A DNA stretch of 64,000 nt from Streptomyces sp. DvalAA-43 (GCF_900091725.1 NZ_FMBW01000040.1:371622-435621), one strand, 5' to 3'. Positions 8,905-18,100 are shown, numbered from the stretch's first letter. Numbers and translations are program-made. Notes: generated by a model from the sequence alone, not told the origin.

Positions 8905-9699
8905 TCACAGGACCTTGGACAGGAAGGCGCGGGTGCGCTCGTGCCGCGGGCGGTCGAGCACGTCGCCGGGGGCACCCTGTTCGACGATCCGTCCCTCGTC
9001 CATGAAGACGACGGTGTCGGCGACCTCGCGGGCGAAGCCGATCTCATGGGTGACGACGATCATGGTGGTGCCCTGGAGCGCCAGGTCCTTGATGACGTCG
9101 AGGACTTCGCCGACCAGTTCGGGGTCGAGCGCCGAGGTCGGCTCGTCGAAGAGCAGCAGCTTCGGTTCGAGGGCCAGTGCGCGGGCGATGGCGACCCGCT
9201 GCTGCTGCCCGCCGGAGAGCTGCTTGGGGTAGGCCTCCGCCTTGTCGGCGAGCCCGACCCGGGCGAGCAGCCGCTCCGCGGTGGCGAGGGCCTCCTTCTT
9301 CGGGCGGCCGAGGGCGGCGACCGGGGCCTCGATGATGTTCTCCACCACGGTGAGGTGCGGGAAGAGATTGAAGTTCTGGAAGACGAAGCCGATCCGGGTG
9401 CGCTGGCGCAGTACCTCGCGCTCGCGGAGCTCGTACAGCTTGTCGCCGTCCCTGCGGTAGCCGATCAGGGTGCCGTCGACGCTGATCCAGCCGCGGTCGA
9501 CCTTCTCCAGGTGGTTGATGGTGCGCAGCAGTGTGGACTTGCCGGAGCCGGACGGGCCGAGGACGACGGTGACCTCTCCGGCGCGCACGGACAGGTCGAT
9601 GCCGCGCAGCACGTCCAGGCTGCCGAAGCGCTTGTGGACGGAGCGGATCTCGACCATGGCGTCCGGGGTCGGGGTGGTGTCTTCGGTGGTGCTGCTCAT
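8905..9699 (-). CDS. Polar amino acid-type ABC transporter ATPase
   Basis: 264 residues from ATG 9699, overlapping the permease stop by ATGA. Walker A is GPSGSGKST near residue 50, the Q-loop is [12 protein letters not shown], the signature is LSGGQQQR, Walker B is [12 protein letters not shown] and the switch His lies in VVTHEIGF. This is the GlnQ/HisP-type ATPase subgroup. It is the only ATPase for two permeases (9696-10595 and 12556-13422) and two binding proteins, so it probably powers a heteromeric permease or two alternative importers. Confidence 0.95.
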   Translation of the reverse strand: MSSTTEDTTPTPDAMVEIRSVHKRFGSLDVLRGIDLSVRAGEVTVVLGPSGSGKSTLLRTINHLEKVDRGWISVDGTLIGYRRDGDKLYELREREVLRQRTRIGFVFQNFNLFPHLTVVENIIEAPVAALGRPKKEALATAERLLARVGLADKAEAYPKQLSGGQQQRVAIARALALEPKLLLFDEPTSALDPELVGEVLDVIKDLALQGTTMIVVTHEIGFAREVADTVVFMDEGRIVEQGAPGDVLDRPRHERTRAFLSKVL

Positions 9700-10595
9700 C
9701 GCGCGGCCCCCTTGGCGTAGTGACGTTCGACGTAGTGCTGGAGGACGGAGAGCACGGAGGTCAGGAGGATGTACCAGACCGTCGCGACCATCAGCAGGGG
9801 CACGACCCTGCCGTTGCGTCCGTAGACGACCTGGACCTGGTAGAAGAGTTCGCCGATCGCCATCACGGAGACGATCGAGGTGCCCTTGAAGAGCGAGATG
9901 ATCTCGTTGGCGGCGTTCGGGAGGATGGAGCGCATCGCCTGCGGGAGCACGATCCGCCGCAGCTGCCGGTGGCGGGGTATGCCGAGCGCCGCGGCGGCCT
10001 CCGACTGGCCGTCGTCCACCGCGAGTACGCCGCCGCGGACGATCTCCGCCGCGTAGGCGGCCTGGTGCAGCGCGAGCCCGAGCACGGCCGCGCTCATCGC
10101 GCCGACCAGGTTCATCGTGTCGAAGGAGAAGAAGCCGGGCCCGAACGGGATGCCGAACCGCAACTCCTTGTAGAGGTAGGCGAGGTTGAACCAGAAGAGC
10201 AGCTGGACGATGAGCGGGATGGAGCGGAACGCCCAGATGTACGCGTAGGCGACCGCGCGGAGGAACCGGCTGCCCGACAGCCGCATGAAGGCGAGCACGA
10301 TACCCAGCGCGAAGCCGAGGACCGTGCCGTACAGGGTCAGCTGGAGGGTGACCCAGACGGCTTTCAGGATGGTCCCGGCGGTGAAGAACTGGGCGAAGAC
10401 GTCCCATTCCCAGCCGGGGTTGGTGATCAGCCCGTGCAGGAACTGGGCGAGCACGACGGCGGTGGCGGCGACGGCGACCCAGCGCCAGGGGTGGCGCACG
10501 GGGACGACGGTGAGTGCGTCGTGGCCGGTGGCGGTGGGGACGGTTGTGTGCGGTCCGGTCGCTTTGTCGATGGGTGGATCACTGGTGAGGGACAT
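9696..10595 (-). CDS. Polar amino acid-type ABC transporter permease
   Basis: 299 residues from ATG 10595 (AAGGA about nine bases upstream). A cytoplasmic N-tail of about 40 residues precedes a membrane helix and a long periplasmic segment, then a HisM/GlnP-type core of five helices. The EAA loop that contacts the ATPase is visible as [13 protein letters not shown] to SEAAAALGI. Its C-terminus [12 protein letters not shown] closely resembles that of the second permease ([11 protein letters not shown]), showing the two are paralogues. The stop overlaps the ATPase start. Confidence 0.93.
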   Translation of the reverse strand: MSLTSDPPIDKATGPHTTVPTATGHDALTVVPVRHPWRWVAVAATAVVLAQFLHGLITNPGWEWDVFAQFFTAGTILKAVWVTLQLTLYGTVLGFALGIVLAFMRLSGSRFLRAVAYAYIWAFRSIPLIVQLLFWFNLAYLYKELRFGIPFGPGFFSFDTMNLVGAMSAAVLGLALHQAAYAAEIVRGGVLAVDDGQSEAAAALGIPRHRQLRRIVLPQAMRSILPNAANEIISLFKGTSIVSVMAIGELFYQVQVVYGRNGRVVPLLMVATVWYILLTSVLSVLQHYVERHYAKGAAR

Positions 10596-10714
10596 GAGGG
10601 GTCCTTGGGCTGCGGGGTACGGGGCGGGGTGCGGGCCGTGCGCCGGGAGGGTGCTGAAGAGCTCGGCCGGGCCCGGAGTCCGGCCGGGGTCTTCGGCGCC
10701 CTCCCGGGCTGTGG

Positions 10715-12559
10715 TCAGCCGTCGCCGCGGGCGAGGCCCCGGAGGAGGGTGAGCGCCGCGCGGGCGGTGGCGTCGTTCTGCCGGAAGGCCGGGCCGCCGG
10801 TGCGCGGGCGGGTGAACGCTCCACCTGCGCGGGCGCTGGTGAACGGGCCGAGCGCGAAGCGGCGCGGGTGCGGCCGGCCGTCGCGGCCCAGGATCCGGCC
10901 GCTGTCGGGGGCGACCGAGAGCAGCCCGGTGGCGGTGGCGGCGGCCCCGTCCTCGTACAGCTCCTGGAGCAGCGGGCTGCGGGTGCGTTCCAGCGTGGGG
11001 TCGGGCAGCCGGGCCTCGACCAGGGCGCGGGCCGCTATCCGCTGTCCCGGCACGGTGGCGCTGCCGGCCAGGAAGAGGCCCCGCCGCTCATCGGCCTCGA
11101 CGGTCATTCCGGCGCCGAGGAAGCGGACGACACCGGCCCGGGAGAGCGCGAGGAGCTGGTGCAGCCGGGGTCCGGGCGGGCCGGAGGCGAGATAGCTGAA
11201 GAAGCCGTGCCACCAGCCCCCGATGTCGCCGAGCCGGATCAACTGCCCGTAGGTGGAGAGCAGTCCGAGGAAGACGGCGAGATCCGGGCTGTGCGCGGAG
11301 TCGTGGCGACGCTCCAGGTCGGCCGTGATGTAGCCGCGCAGCTCCTCCTGCAGTGCCTCGTACGAGGGGTGGCGCACCCCGTCCAGGGGGTGGTCGAGCG
11401 CTTCGAGGTCGAGCCGGTCCGCCGGGCCGGGGACGGCGGCGGCGACGAGGGCGGCCAGCTCGGGGCCTGCCGGGTCGGCGGCGGTGTACTCCGCCTCGAA
11501 GGCGGCCCAGTCGCCCCTCGTGCGCTCGGGGTGGGCGGTGAAGAGCCGGTGGTAGTGGGCGTAGCCGAGCTCTTTGTCGATATGTGGCCACACATCGCGC
11601 CGGAAGTCGACCGGCCGGTCCGCCGCGAGCAGCGCCTCGGTCCGGTCGGGGCCGAGGAAGCGCGGCAACGGGGGCCGCTCGCCCGTCCAGGCGTAGCCGA
11701 TCTTGGAGTGGTACGGGACGCCGCGGCGCGATCCGATGTGGAGCACGGGCTCCCTGCCGGACGGCACGTACTCGCCGTTCTCGTACCGCCCGCCACGGCC
11801 CTCGGTGAGCAGCACCATCAGGTCGACGAAGGCGAGCCCGAAGCCCCGGACGATGACCGGCTCGCCCGCGGGCACCTCGGTCAGATCGGTGTCGGCGGTG
11901 AAGTCCGGCGGCAGGTGGACGAGCCCGTGCCGGTCCGCGAACTCCGCCAGCTCGACCTGTTCCGGCTCGGGTTCGGCTTCGAGGTGGCCGATGGTGACGG
12001 CGACGGCGTCGGCGAGCAGCGGTCTGTCGCGCCCTTCCAGCCAGACCCGCTGCCGGCCTTCGCGCGGCCCGGTGACACGTACGGCGCCGACCCGGTGCCA
12101 GTGGACGGCGAAGGAGTCCGGGAGGGCGGCCACGGCCTGCTCGTACACCCAGCGCAGATAGACGCTCTGCAGCCGTCGGCTCGGGAAGTCGTCGCCCTCC
12201 AACGCCTTGATCTCGTCGAGGAGTTCCGGTGCGACGTCCACTCCGTCCGGGAGTGTGGCGCGCCCGTCCCGGATGTCCGCCGCCCAGGTGTGCAGCGCGG
12301 GCCCGGGTCGGATCGGGCCGTCCTGCTGGACGGTGTCGTCGGTGAACATCGTGACGTCCTCGGCCATGGAGTTCATCCAGAGCAGCGGCGACTGGTCGTA
12401 CCGCCAGATCCGCCCGCCGCCGGGCGGGTACGGGTCGATCAGATGGATGGTCAGCGGGCGGTCCCCGTACAGGTCGGGGGCGTTGGCGGCGATGCGCTCG
12501 ATCAGGCCGGTGCCGCGCGGTCCGGCGCCTATGACGACGAGCGTCGGTGTCCCGCTCAT
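10715..12559 (-). CDS. FAD/NAD(P)-binding protein (NAD_binding_9 type)
   Basis: 614 residues from ATG 12559, which overlaps the upstream permease stop by ATGA. The N-terminus has a dinucleotide-binding loop VVIGAGPRGTGLIERIA, followed by IDPYPPGGGRIWR and LLWMNSMAEDVTMFTDD; a second nucleotide-binding region (IVRGFGLAFVDLMVLLTEGRGG) lies near residue 255. This matches the PF13454-type FAD-NAD(P)-binding family, distantly related to N-hydroxylating and flavin monooxygenases. It is inserted between two permease genes and so is probably co-expressed with uptake, perhaps oxidising the imported compound or supplying electrons. The exact reaction is unknown. Confidence 0.8.
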   Translation of the reverse strand: MSGTPTLVVIGAGPRGTGLIERIAANAPDLYGDRPLTIHLIDPYPPGGGRIWRYDQSPLLWMNSMAEDVTMFTDDTVQQDGPIRPGPALHTWAADIRDGRATLPDGVDVAPELLDEIKALEGDDFPSRRLQSVYLRWVYEQAVAALPDSFAVHWHRVGAVRVTGPREGRQRVWLEGRDRPLLADAVAVTIGHLEAEPEPEQVELAEFADRHGLVHLPPDFTADTDLTEVPAGEPVIVRGFGLAFVDLMVLLTEGRGGRYENGEYVPSGREPVLHIGSRRGVPYHSKIGYAWTGERPPLPRFLGPDRTEALLAADRPVDFRRDVWPHIDKELGYAHYHRLFTAHPERTRGDWAAFEAEYTAADPAGPELAALVAAAVPGPADRLDLEALDHPLDGVRHPSYEALQEELRGYITADLERRHDSAHSPDLAVFLGLLSTYGQLIRLGDIGGWWHGFFSYLASGPPGPRLHQLLALSRAGVVRFLGAGMTVEADERRGLFLAGSATVPGQRIAARALVEARLPDPTLERTRSPLLQELYEDGAAATATGLLSVAPDSGRILGRDGRPHPRRFALGPFTSARAGGAFTRPRTGGPAFRQNDATARAALTLLRGLARGDG

Positions 12560-13422
12560 CGGGCACCCGCCGTGCCGCGTGCGTAATGCCGTTCGACGTA
12601 GTGCTGGCCGATGCCGAGCAGCGAGGTGACCACGGCGTACCAGAGGGTGGCGACCAGCAGCAGCGGGATGACCTGGTAGGTGCGGTGGTACACGAGCTGC
12701 ACGGAGTACAGCAGGTCCTGCACGGCGATGATGCTGACGATCGAGGTGCCCTTCAGGGTGCCGATCAGCATGTTCCCGGCGGGCGGGACGATGGAGCGCA
12801 TCGCCTGCGGGAGGACGATCCGGCGGAATCTGCGCCAGGGGCCGAGGCCGAGCGACTGGGCGGCCTCGATCTGTCCGCGTTCGACGGAGAGGATGCCGCC
12901 GCGGACGACCTCGGCGGCGTACGCGGCCTCGTGCAGGGTGAGCCCGATGACGGCGACCGTGACGGGGCCGAGGAGGTTCACCGTACGGACGCCGAGGATC
13001 TCCGGGTAGAGCGCGCCGATGTTGAACCAGAACAGCAGCTGGACCAGGATCGGGGTGGATCTGAAGAGCCAGATGTAGCCCCAACTGACCGCTTGCAGCA
13101 CGCGGTTGGCGGAGAGCCTGAGGACGGCGAGCAGGGTGCCGAGGGCGAAGCCGAGCACCATGACCAGTGCCGTGAGCCAGAGGGTGAGGCCGAGGCCGCG
13201 CAGGACCGCGGCGGTGGTGACGTACTGGGCGACGACGTCCCACTGGAAGGCGTCGTTGCGGACGACGGAGTTCAGTACCAGGGCGAGCAGCGCCAGCACC
13301 GCGGCGGCGGCCGCCCACTGGCCGGTCCGGCGTACCGGAACGATCCGGAGCCGGCCGGTTCCGTCGCTCTTCTCGGGCGGGGCGGGGGGAGAGTGAGGGA
13401 GGGTATCTGTCTGCGCGGACAT
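12556..13422 (-). CDS. Second polar amino acid-type ABC transporter permease
   Basis: 288 residues from ATG 13422, with GGAG eight bases upstream; a longer frame to 13557 has poor codon use in its extra part. The layout matches its paralogue at 9696-10595: a cytoplasmic tail, one helix, a periplasmic segment (FQWDVVAQYVTTA) and a five-helix core with the EAA loop LHEAAYAAEVVRGG to IEAAQSLGL. It is the first gene of the long minus-strand operon. The start overlaps an out-of-frame reading frame that resembles a leader peptide (see findings). Confidence 0.93.
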   Translation of the reverse strand: MSAQTDTLPHSPPAPPEKSDGTGRLRIVPVRRTGQWAAAAAVLALLALVLNSVVRNDAFQWDVVAQYVTTAAVLRGLGLTLWLTALVMVLGFALGTLLAVLRLSANRVLQAVSWGYIWLFRSTPILVQLLFWFNIGALYPEILGVRTVNLLGPVTVAVIGLTLHEAAYAAEVVRGGILSVERGQIEAAQSLGLGPWRRFRRIVLPQAMRSIVPPAGNMLIGTLKGTSIVSIIAVQDLLYSVQLVYHRTYQVIPLLLVATLWYAVVTSLLGIGQHYVERHYARGTAGAR

Positions 13423-13581
13423 GCGAAGGCTCCGTGGATGCAGAGATCGAACACGGGGCGTGCCGTCAGCCGAAACACAACGTGGACCGGGCCCCTCAGC
13501 GCCGGTCCGCTTCCGAGGTAAGCGCTGTTCGCCGCACGTTGTCAAGCCTGTCCACACTATGAGCCGTACGTCCTGGGTCGG

Positions 13582-13610
13582 TTGACGGACAACCGGATGC
13601 CTGTTCCACT
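13582..13610 (+). promoter_or_regulatory. Possible promoter for the leader peptide
   Basis: TTGACG (13582-13587) and TCCACT (13605-13610) are separated by 17 bases, ending seven bases before the leader ATG. The -35 element is good and the -10 is poor. If used, the leader peptide would be nearly leaderless. The rest of the 13423-13890 gap holds the leader peptide and no other convincing gene. Confidence 0.3.
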
Positions 13611-13616
13611 TGGGCC

Positions 13617-13688
13617 ATGCATTCGCAGCAGTGGCTGGTCAAGCGCTCCCACATCGACTTCGGTCGCGTGTGGTCCTCCTCCTGTTGA
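13617..13688 (+). CDS. Cysteine-type leader peptide upstream of binding protein gene
   Basis: A 23-residue peptide from ATG 13617 to TGA 13688, containing KRSHIDFGRVWSSSC immediately before the stop. It matches the actinobacterial leader-peptide pattern R-x-H-(I/V)-D-(L/F)-x-R-(seven-residue tail)-C found before sulfur and cysteine genes, where stalling at the terminal Cys codon is thought to control downstream expression. The substrate-binding gene starts 202 bp downstream on the same strand. I see no clear attenuator hairpin in between. The match is by motif memory; the regulatory role is inferred. Confidence 0.72.
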   Translation: MHSQQWLVKRSHIDFGRVWSSSC

Positions 13689-13890
13689 GCTGACCCCCTG
13701 CGTCTTCCCGTGTCTCTGCCGCGCGCCGTGTGGGGCGCCTGAGCACTGTTCCCCGCGTGCCTTCGCGGACACAACGCCGTTCTCCCCTCCCCTCGCTCCG
13801 CCGCCCTTCCTCGCCCCGACCGCGGGGTCGCCGCGTGCTGCCCCGGCGCCGCGCCCGCTCATGGCCGACCACCCTGGAGAACCACACCTC

Positions 13891-14835
13891 ATGCCCCGAA
13901 CCCGGCACACCGCTGCCTTCGCGCTGATCACCGTCGCCGCTCTCGCCCTCACCGCGTGCGGGTCCGGCGATCCGGCGGCCGCACCGGCCGGCGCCGCCGG
14001 GGACGCGGCGGCCAAGGGGAAGGTGCCGACGGACGATGTCGTCTCCTCGGTGCGCGAGGACGAGGCCGCGGCGAAGCTGCTGCCCGCCGATGTCCGCGCC
14101 GCCGGGACGCTGACCATCGCCGCCAGCGTCAGCAACCCGCCGGGCGCCACCTACCTCGCGGACGGGAGGACGGTGGCCGGTACGGACATCGACTTCGCGG
14201 ACGCGGTGGCCAGGAAGCTCGGGCTGAGGTTCAAGCGCGAGGTGGCCTCCTTCGAGGCGATCCTGCCGGCACTGGGCAGCGGAAAGTACGACGTGGGCAC
14301 CGGCAACTTCGGGGTGACCGAGGAGCGCCGCAGGACCATCGACTTCGTCACGTACATCAATGACGGCCAGGGCTTCGCGGTCCGCGACGACAGCAAGCTG
14401 AAGAAGGTCACCGATCTCATCCAGCTCTGCGGACTGACCGTGGGCACCGGCGCGGGCACCACCTTCGAGGTGACCCTGGAGGAGAACCGGCACCGGTGCT
14501 CCGACGCGGGCCGTGAGCCGTACGACGTGAAGACGTACAACGACCAGGGCGCCACCTGGGCCTCGCTCCAGCAGGGCCGCAGCGATGTGGTGATGTCCAC
14601 CATCAACGGGCTGCGGTACGCGGTGCGGCAGCAGGAGGGCGTGCGCTTCCTCAATGAGTTCAAGCGCCTCGACGTCGGCTTCGCCTTCAAGAAGGGCACC
14701 GCGCTGGCACCCGCGTTCCAGGCCGCGGTGAACGGCCTCAAGGCGGACGGCACCTACGACCGGATCCTGAAGAAGTGGGGCATCGGCGCGTCGGCGATCA
14801 GGACCTCGCAGATCTCGCCGCCCGAGATCAAGTGA
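13891..14835 (+). CDS. ABC transporter substrate-binding lipoprotein (family 3)
   Basis: 314 residues from ATG 13891; an in-frame ATG at 13861 is an alternative. The lipobox LTAC lies at about residue 20. The binding-protein fold shows RAAGTLTIAASVSNPPGATY, then DIDFADAVARKLGLRFKREV, then YDVGTGNFGVTEERRRTIDF and a C-terminal ILKKWGI. It is related to the lipoprotein at 7898-8872 but has an additional Cys pair (IQLCGL and HRCSDA). It is transcribed away from the permease operon under its own leader peptide, so it may supply a second ligand to the same permeases. Confidence 0.9.
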   Translation: MPRTRHTAAFALITVAALALTACGSGDPAAAPAGAAGDAAAKGKVPTDDVVSSVREDEAAAKLLPADVRAAGTLTIAASVSNPPGATYLADGRTVAGTDIDFADAVARKLGLRFKREVASFEAILPALGSGKYDVGTGNFGVTEERRRTIDFVTYINDGQGFAVRDDSKLKKVTDLIQLCGLTVGTGAGTTFEVTLEENRHRCSDAGREPYDVKTYNDQGATWASLQQGRSDVVMSTINGLRYAVRQQEGVRFLNEFKRLDVGFAFKKGTALAPAFQAAVNGLKADGTYDRILKKWGIGASAIRTSQISPPEIK

Positions 14836-14840
14836 CCCGG

Positions 14841-14862
14841 GCCGGGCGTCCGGGCGCCCGGC
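14841..14862. terminator. Bidirectional hairpin between convergent genes
   Basis: GCCGGGCG and CGCCCGGC arms around a six-base loop fill the 27-bp gap between the binding protein stop and the DUF5685 stop. Confidence 0.6.
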
Positions 14863-16104
14863 TCAGCAGCTGCAGTCGCAGTCGCAGTCGCAGCAGTCGC
14901 ACCCGTCACAGCAATCCCCGCAGTTGCTGCAGCAGTCGCATCCGTCGCAGCAGTCCCCGCAGTCGCACTGGTTGCAGAGTCCCTCGCGGCGCCGATGGCT
15001 CCACGGGTCCTCGAAGGTGCCGCAGCACATCTGGCAGGTGCAGGCCAGTCCCGCCCAGACCAGGCAGCCCATGATCAGACCGCGCCGGTCGCGCGGCGGC
15101 TCGGGCGGGGGCAGCGGCGGGCCCGCCGGTCCGCCGGGGCCCGGCGCGAACGGATTGCCCGGCGGCGGCCCGAAAGCCCCGGTCTGCCGGGTGCCTGACG
15201 GGGCGCCGGCTCCGCCCAGCAGCACGCCGTCCGCCCGGTGCGAGCACGCCGTGGTGCCGAAGGCCCGGTCCACCGACTGGCGCAGTTCGTGCGCCAGCAG
15301 CACATGGGCCAGCTTGGCGTCGGTGAATTCGGCGTCGCGCAGCGCCAGCCGTACCCCGTGCAGCGCGTCGTCGCAGAGCCGTCGCGCCTCGGCGCGCGAG
15401 GTGCCGGTCGCGGTGAGCGGGTTCCAGGCACCCGACGCGGCGTCGGCCTCCTGGTCCTCCACGGCGTCCAGCAGATGCGCCAGCCGTCCGAAGAGGCGGC
15501 CGGCCTCGGCGAGCGGCTCCGCGTTCTGCGGCTTTCCGGCCAGCACCGCGGTGTGGGCGAAGGCGGCCGCGGTGGCGGTCTCGGTGGGTTCGGTGACCGT
15601 GAGCAGCGGGGTGCCGGGCCCGGCGATCAGTTCGATGCCGGTCTGCCGGTCGACGGCGTCCACGAGCAGCGCCGTGTCGAAGCCGAGCTGTGCGCCGGTG
15701 CGCGCGCCGGCCCGGTCCCAGCCCGCGGCGACCCGGCGCGCGGCGGCGGCGACCGGGCGGCGCCTCAACAGGCCGTCCCCGTCCGCGACGTGGTCCCGGA
15801 CCTTCGCCGAGGCCAGCACCAGGGAGACGGCGGCGGCCAGCCGGGCCCCCTCGCCCCGGGCGACCGGGGCGGTCCGCATGGCGCGCAGCGGGCAGGGCCC
15901 CGCCGTGCGCCGCCATCCGGTGGTGCGCTCGGCCTGAGCCTCCGTCAGGACGGAAACAATCAGACCGTCATAGTTGGTGACGATCCTGGCGAATTGCCCG
16001 TGATCGGAGCGAAGTGCGAGGCAGAGCCCGCAGAGATGGGCCATCCACTCGGTCCTGAGCCCCTCGGACAACCGATGGGCACAGGGCCTGACTATTCCGA
16101 ACAC
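14863..16104 (-). CDS. DUF5685 family protein with Cys-rich C-terminal tail
   Basis: 413 residues from GTG 16104, with GGGGGA five bases upstream and the conserved N-terminus FGIVRPCAHRLSEGLRTEWM directly after it; the frame extends further but without a ribosome site. Conserved Cys occur near the start (HLCGLCLALRSDHG) and mid-protein. After a Pro/Gly-rich linker and a short hydrophobic stretch (RRGLIMGCLVWAGLACTCQM), the last 40 residues are almost half Cys with Asp and Gly. This suggests metal binding or a disulfide-rich tail. The family has no known biochemical activity that I recall. Confidence 0.85.
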   Translation of the reverse strand: MFGIVRPCAHRLSEGLRTEWMAHLCGLCLALRSDHGQFARIVTNYDGLIVSVLTEAQAERTTGWRRTAGPCPLRAMRTAPVARGEGARLAAAVSLVLASAKVRDHVADGDGLLRRRPVAAAARRVAAGWDRAGARTGAQLGFDTALLVDAVDRQTGIELIAGPGTPLLTVTEPTETATAAAFAHTAVLAGKPQNAEPLAEAGRLFGRLAHLLDAVEDQEADAASGAWNPLTATGTSRAEARRLCDDALHGVRLALRDAEFTDAKLAHVLLAHELRQSVDRAFGTTACSHRADGVLLGGAGAPSGTRQTGAFGPPPGNPFAPGPGGPAGPPLPPPEPPRDRRGLIMGCLVWAGLACTCQMCCGTFEDPWSHRRREGLCNQCDCGDCCDGCDCCSNCGDCCDGCDCCDCDCDCSC

Positions 16105-16413
16105 GACGGTCCCCCGAGAGTCGTTCACCTTCGCGCCGGGCTCGTGCAGCCGCGCGACGTGCATCGTATCGGCCACCCCGTTCACCCGTACGTCCCCCAC
16201 ATCACCCATACGGCCCGGGACATCATATTTTCTTTCCTTCAGACTCCCCATGCAGGAGAAACCCTGACGAATCGCCACATCTTCTGCATCAGTACCGTCA
16301 CGAACCCCCTACACGCCGACTATCCGCTTGGCGCGCGATCCGCATCATGGACGACCATAGGGACACGAATAGAGATGCGGAACGCCACGGAACCGCGGTG
16401 AGAGGAGGCATCC
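16105..16413. other. Divergent intergenic region
   Basis: 309 bp between DUF5685 and the sepF-like gene, which diverge here. It must hold both promoters; I could not identify convincing -10/-35 pairs, repeats or an RNA. The upstream extension of the DUF5685 frame is open but has no ribosome site. Confidence 0.4.
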
Positions 16414-16851
16414 ATGGGATCGGTGCGCAAGGCGAGTGCCTGGCTGGGCCTCGTGGAGGACAACGACGAGCGGTACTACGACGACGAGTACGCCGAGGGC
16501 GCGCAGACCGGGACCGGCCCGGCCTGGGTGACCGACCCCCGGGTGCAGGTCGCGTCCGAGACCGCCGAGGAGACGGGCCGCCGGATCGCCACCGTCACCC
16601 CGGACAGCTTCCGGGACGCACGGGCCATCGGAGAGCTGTTCCGGGACGGCGTACCGGTGATCGTCAACCTCACGACCATGGACCCCACGGACGCGAAGCG
16701 CGTCGTGGACTTCGCCGCCGGGCTGATCTTCGGACTGCGCGGCTCGATCGAGCGCGTCGCCACCCGGGTCTTCCTGCTGACCCCGGCCGACACCCAGGTC
16801 GTCACCGAAGCCACCGGCCGCCCGGCCGACGGCTTCTTCAACCAGAGCTGA
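16414..16851 (+). CDS. SepF-like cell division protein
   Basis: 145 residues from ATG 16414, preceded by AGAGGAGG six bases upstream. The N-terminus [13 protein letters not shown] resembles the SepF membrane-targeting helix, followed by an acidic linker ([14 protein letters not shown]) and a C-terminal SepF/DUF552 domain: [17 protein letters not shown], then [22 protein letters not shown] and [11 protein letters not shown]. SepF anchors FtsZ to the membrane. The gene is outside the dcw cluster, so it is one of the SepF-like paralogues (SflA/SflB type in S. coelicolor) rather than canonical sepF. Confidence 0.9.
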   Translation: MGSVRKASAWLGLVEDNDERYYDDEYAEGAQTGTGPAWVTDPRVQVASETAEETGRRIATVTPDSFRDARAIGELFRDGVPVIVNLTTMDPTDAKRVVDFAAGLIFGLRGSIERVATRVFLLTPADTQVVTEATGRPADGFFNQS

Positions 16852-16874
16852 GCAGGGCGCTCGCCGGACAGGTC

Positions 16875-18071
16875 CTAGCGGAACGCGTCGAGACCGGTGA
16901 GCGCCTTGCCCAGCACCAGCTGGTGCATCTCCACGGTCCCTTCGTAGGTGAGCACCGACTCCAGATTCGTCGCATGGCGCATCACCGGGTACTCCAGCGA
17001 GATCCCGTTGGCGCCGAGGATCGTGCGCGAGGTACGGCAGATGTCGATCGCCTCCCGCACATTGTTGAGCTTCCCGAAACTGACCTGCTCCGGGCGGAGC
17101 CTGCCCGCGTCCATCCGCCGGCCCAGATGGTGGGCGAGCAGGATGCCCTTGTGCAGTTCCACGGCCATGTCCGCGAGCTTGGCCTGGGTGAGCTGGAAGC
17201 CCCCGATCGGCCGGCCGAACTGCTCCCTGGTCCTCGCGTAGCCCACGGCCGCCTCGAAGCTGGCGCGGGCCGCGCCCATGGCTCCCCAGACGATCCCGTA
17301 ACGGGCATGGCCGAGACAGCTGAGCGGACCGCGCAGACCGGTGACCCCGGGGAGTACGGCATCGGCCGGCAGCCGCACCTCGTCGAGGACCAGCTCGCTG
17401 GTGACCGAGGCGCGCAGCGACCACTTGTGCTTGATCTCGGGCGCGGAGAAGCCCGGGGTGTCGGTCGGTACGGCGAAACCGCGGATTCCGTCGTCGGTCT
17501 GCGCCCAGACGACGGCGACCCCGGCGACCGAGCCGTTGGTGATCCACATCTTGCGGCCGGTGAGCACCCAGTCCCCGCCGTCGCGCCTGGCATGGGTGCG
17601 CATCCCGGCCGGGTCGGAGCCGTGGTCCGGTTCGGTGAGGCCGAAGCAGCCGATGATCTCGCCGGCCGCCATGCCCGGCAGCCAGCGCAGGCGCTGCTCC
17701 TCGGAGCCGAAGCGGTGGATGGCGTACATGGCGAGCGAACCCTGGACGGAGACCAGGGAACGGATCCCCGAGTCCGCCGCTTCGAGCTCCAGACAGGCCA
17801 GCCCGTACTGGACGGCGGTGGCGCCCGCGCAGCCGTACCCCTGGAGGGACATGCCGAGCGCGCCGAGCGAACCGAGCTCTCGGGCCAGCTCGCGGATGCC
17901 GGGCAGCTCGCCGTTCTCGTACCACTCGGCGATGTGCGGCAGGACCCGGTCGGCGGCCCAGTCACGGACCGTCCCCCGGATCGCCAGGTCCTCGGCGCCG
18001 AGGAGATCGTCGATGCCGAGCGGGTCGGCGGGGTCGAACGGGGGGAGCTTCGAGGACTCGGTGGTGGACAT
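16875..18071 (-). CDS. gcdH: Glutaryl-CoA dehydrogenase-like acyl-CoA dehydrogenase
   Basis: 398 residues from ATG 18071. All three acyl-CoA dehydrogenase domains are present. FAD/substrate loops are seen in IIGCFGLTEPDHGSDPAGM and WITNGSVAGVAVVWAQ, and the catalytic base in LTYEGTVEMH (Glu near residue 380), which is the glutaryl-CoA dehydrogenase context. It should oxidise and decarboxylate glutaryl-CoA to crotonyl-CoA in lysine/tryptophan catabolism, passing electrons to ETF. A palindromic operator candidate lies 30-46 bp upstream. The stop is 23 bp from the convergent sepF-like gene. Confidence 0.9.
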   Translation of the reverse strand: MSTTESSKLPPFDPADPLGIDDLLGAEDLAIRGTVRDWAADRVLPHIAEWYENGELPGIRELARELGSLGALGMSLQGYGCAGATAVQYGLACLELEAADSGIRSLVSVQGSLAMYAIHRFGSEEQRLRWLPGMAAGEIIGCFGLTEPDHGSDPAGMRTHARRDGGDWVLTGRKMWITNGSVAGVAVVWAQTDDGIRGFAVPTDTPGFSAPEIKHKWSLRASVTSELVLDEVRLPADAVLPGVTGLRGPLSCLGHARYGIVWGAMGAARASFEAAVGYARTREQFGRPIGGFQLTQAKLADMAVELHKGILLAHHLGRRMDAGRLRPEQVSFGKLNNVREAIDICRTSRTILGANGISLEYPVMRHATNLESVLTYEGTVEMHQLVLGKALTGLDAFR

Positions 18072-18100
18072 GGGGCCTCCGGCGGCTCGCGCGATGCTAA

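Noticed and set aside
10715..13318. 867-codon frame as one large protein
   Set aside because: The first part is an out-of-frame shadow of the permease; the true FAD protein starts at ATG 12559 at an ATGA overlap.
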